Positions 63,872-64,000 of a stretch of 64,000 nt of DNA are shown piece by piece. Numbering within the stretch: position 1 is the first letter of the stretch; each line of letters starts with the position of its first letter. Below the pieces are notes generated by a model that searched no databases, had not been told where the DNA came from, and was given only the letters and a program-made list of their open reading frames with translations. This stretch comes from Psococerastis gibbosa (lineage: Eukaryota; Arthropoda; Insecta; Psocodea; Psocidae): contig OZ020485.1 in assembly GCA_963971405.1 (NCBI GenBank), positions 51,023,469-51,087,468 of the forward strand. Direction: 5' to 3'. The position numbers and the translations under genes were made by a program.

Positions 63872-64000
63872 CGGTCCGAGTTTACTCGAACATGCTTTCC
63901 AATTTATCAAGTAGTAGCTAGAGAAAATGGGTAATTTCATGGTAAATAATTTTCCTATAGTTAAATTTCGGGCATCTCGGGGGGGGGGGGGGAGGGGGAG
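63872..64000 (+). repeat. Family D terminal module, cut by the window edge
   Basis: GAACCGGTCCGAGTTTACTC, AACATGCTTTCCAATTTATC, AATTTTCCTATAGTTAAAT and a G run (about 63979-63992). The body may follow outside the window. Confidence 0.8.

Overview
This 64 kb window comes from a large, AT-rich, repeat-packed animal genome, most likely an arthropod (crustacean or insect; not settled). The evidence is an invertebrate-type Ty3/Gypsy element, LINE C-termini of the kind common in arthropods, an RTE-like 3' UTR, and many short DNA-transposon derivatives. There is no operon structure, no ribosome-binding site, no prokaryotic signal and no complete host gene.

The only candidates for host gene sequence are two short GC-rich exon-like segments, both on the minus strand. 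One lies near the right edge (about 63300-63192, ending at a strong GTAAGT donor). The other is at 6919-6746, with a pyrimidine-rich acceptor, an ATG, 55 open codons and a CAG/GTGCGT donor. If they belong to one transcript, almost the whole window is a single intron of about 56 kb filled with mobile elements. This is inference and needs RNA evidence.

Layout. 0.7-4.1 kb: a 162-bp MITE, then a DDE-transposase relic between terminal inverted repeats of about 500 bp. 5-14 kb: LINE 3' ends, the left exon, a foldback repeat and the first copy of a common repeat of about 830 bp (called family D here). 14-25 kb: SINEs, foldback elements, a 181-bp tandem array split by a hAT-like insertion, a tRNA-derived SINE followed by an RTE-like 3' end, a long palindromic MITE, and a second hAT-like element with a perfect 8-bp target duplication. 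25-37 kb: three family D copies, a 5'-truncated LINE with a 14-bp target duplication and an RNase H domain, and a 4.7-kb Gypsy element inserted into a D copy. Its 387-bp LTRs look identical, but its coding region is broken. 37-44 kb: a foldback element hosting a MITE, a 146-bp tandem array, a TTG/CTG-rich tract and a 550-bp palindrome. 46-60 kb: LINE, SINE, MITE and hAT copies, an inverted pair of tRNA-like modules, and two copies of a TIR element (family X). 60-64 kb: mostly unrecognised sequence, the right exon candidate and a D terminus.

Nesting gives a relative history. The MITE at 48.2 kb sits inside a tRNA-derived SINE; the hAT-like element at 17.3 kb sits inside the tandem array; the MITE at 38.1 kb sits inside a foldback element; the Gypsy element sits inside family D. 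The most recent events appear to be the Gypsy insertion (identical LTRs) and the 162-bp MITE (two copies differing at about one base). Family letters (A, B, C, D, X) are my own working labels. All identities were judged by eye.
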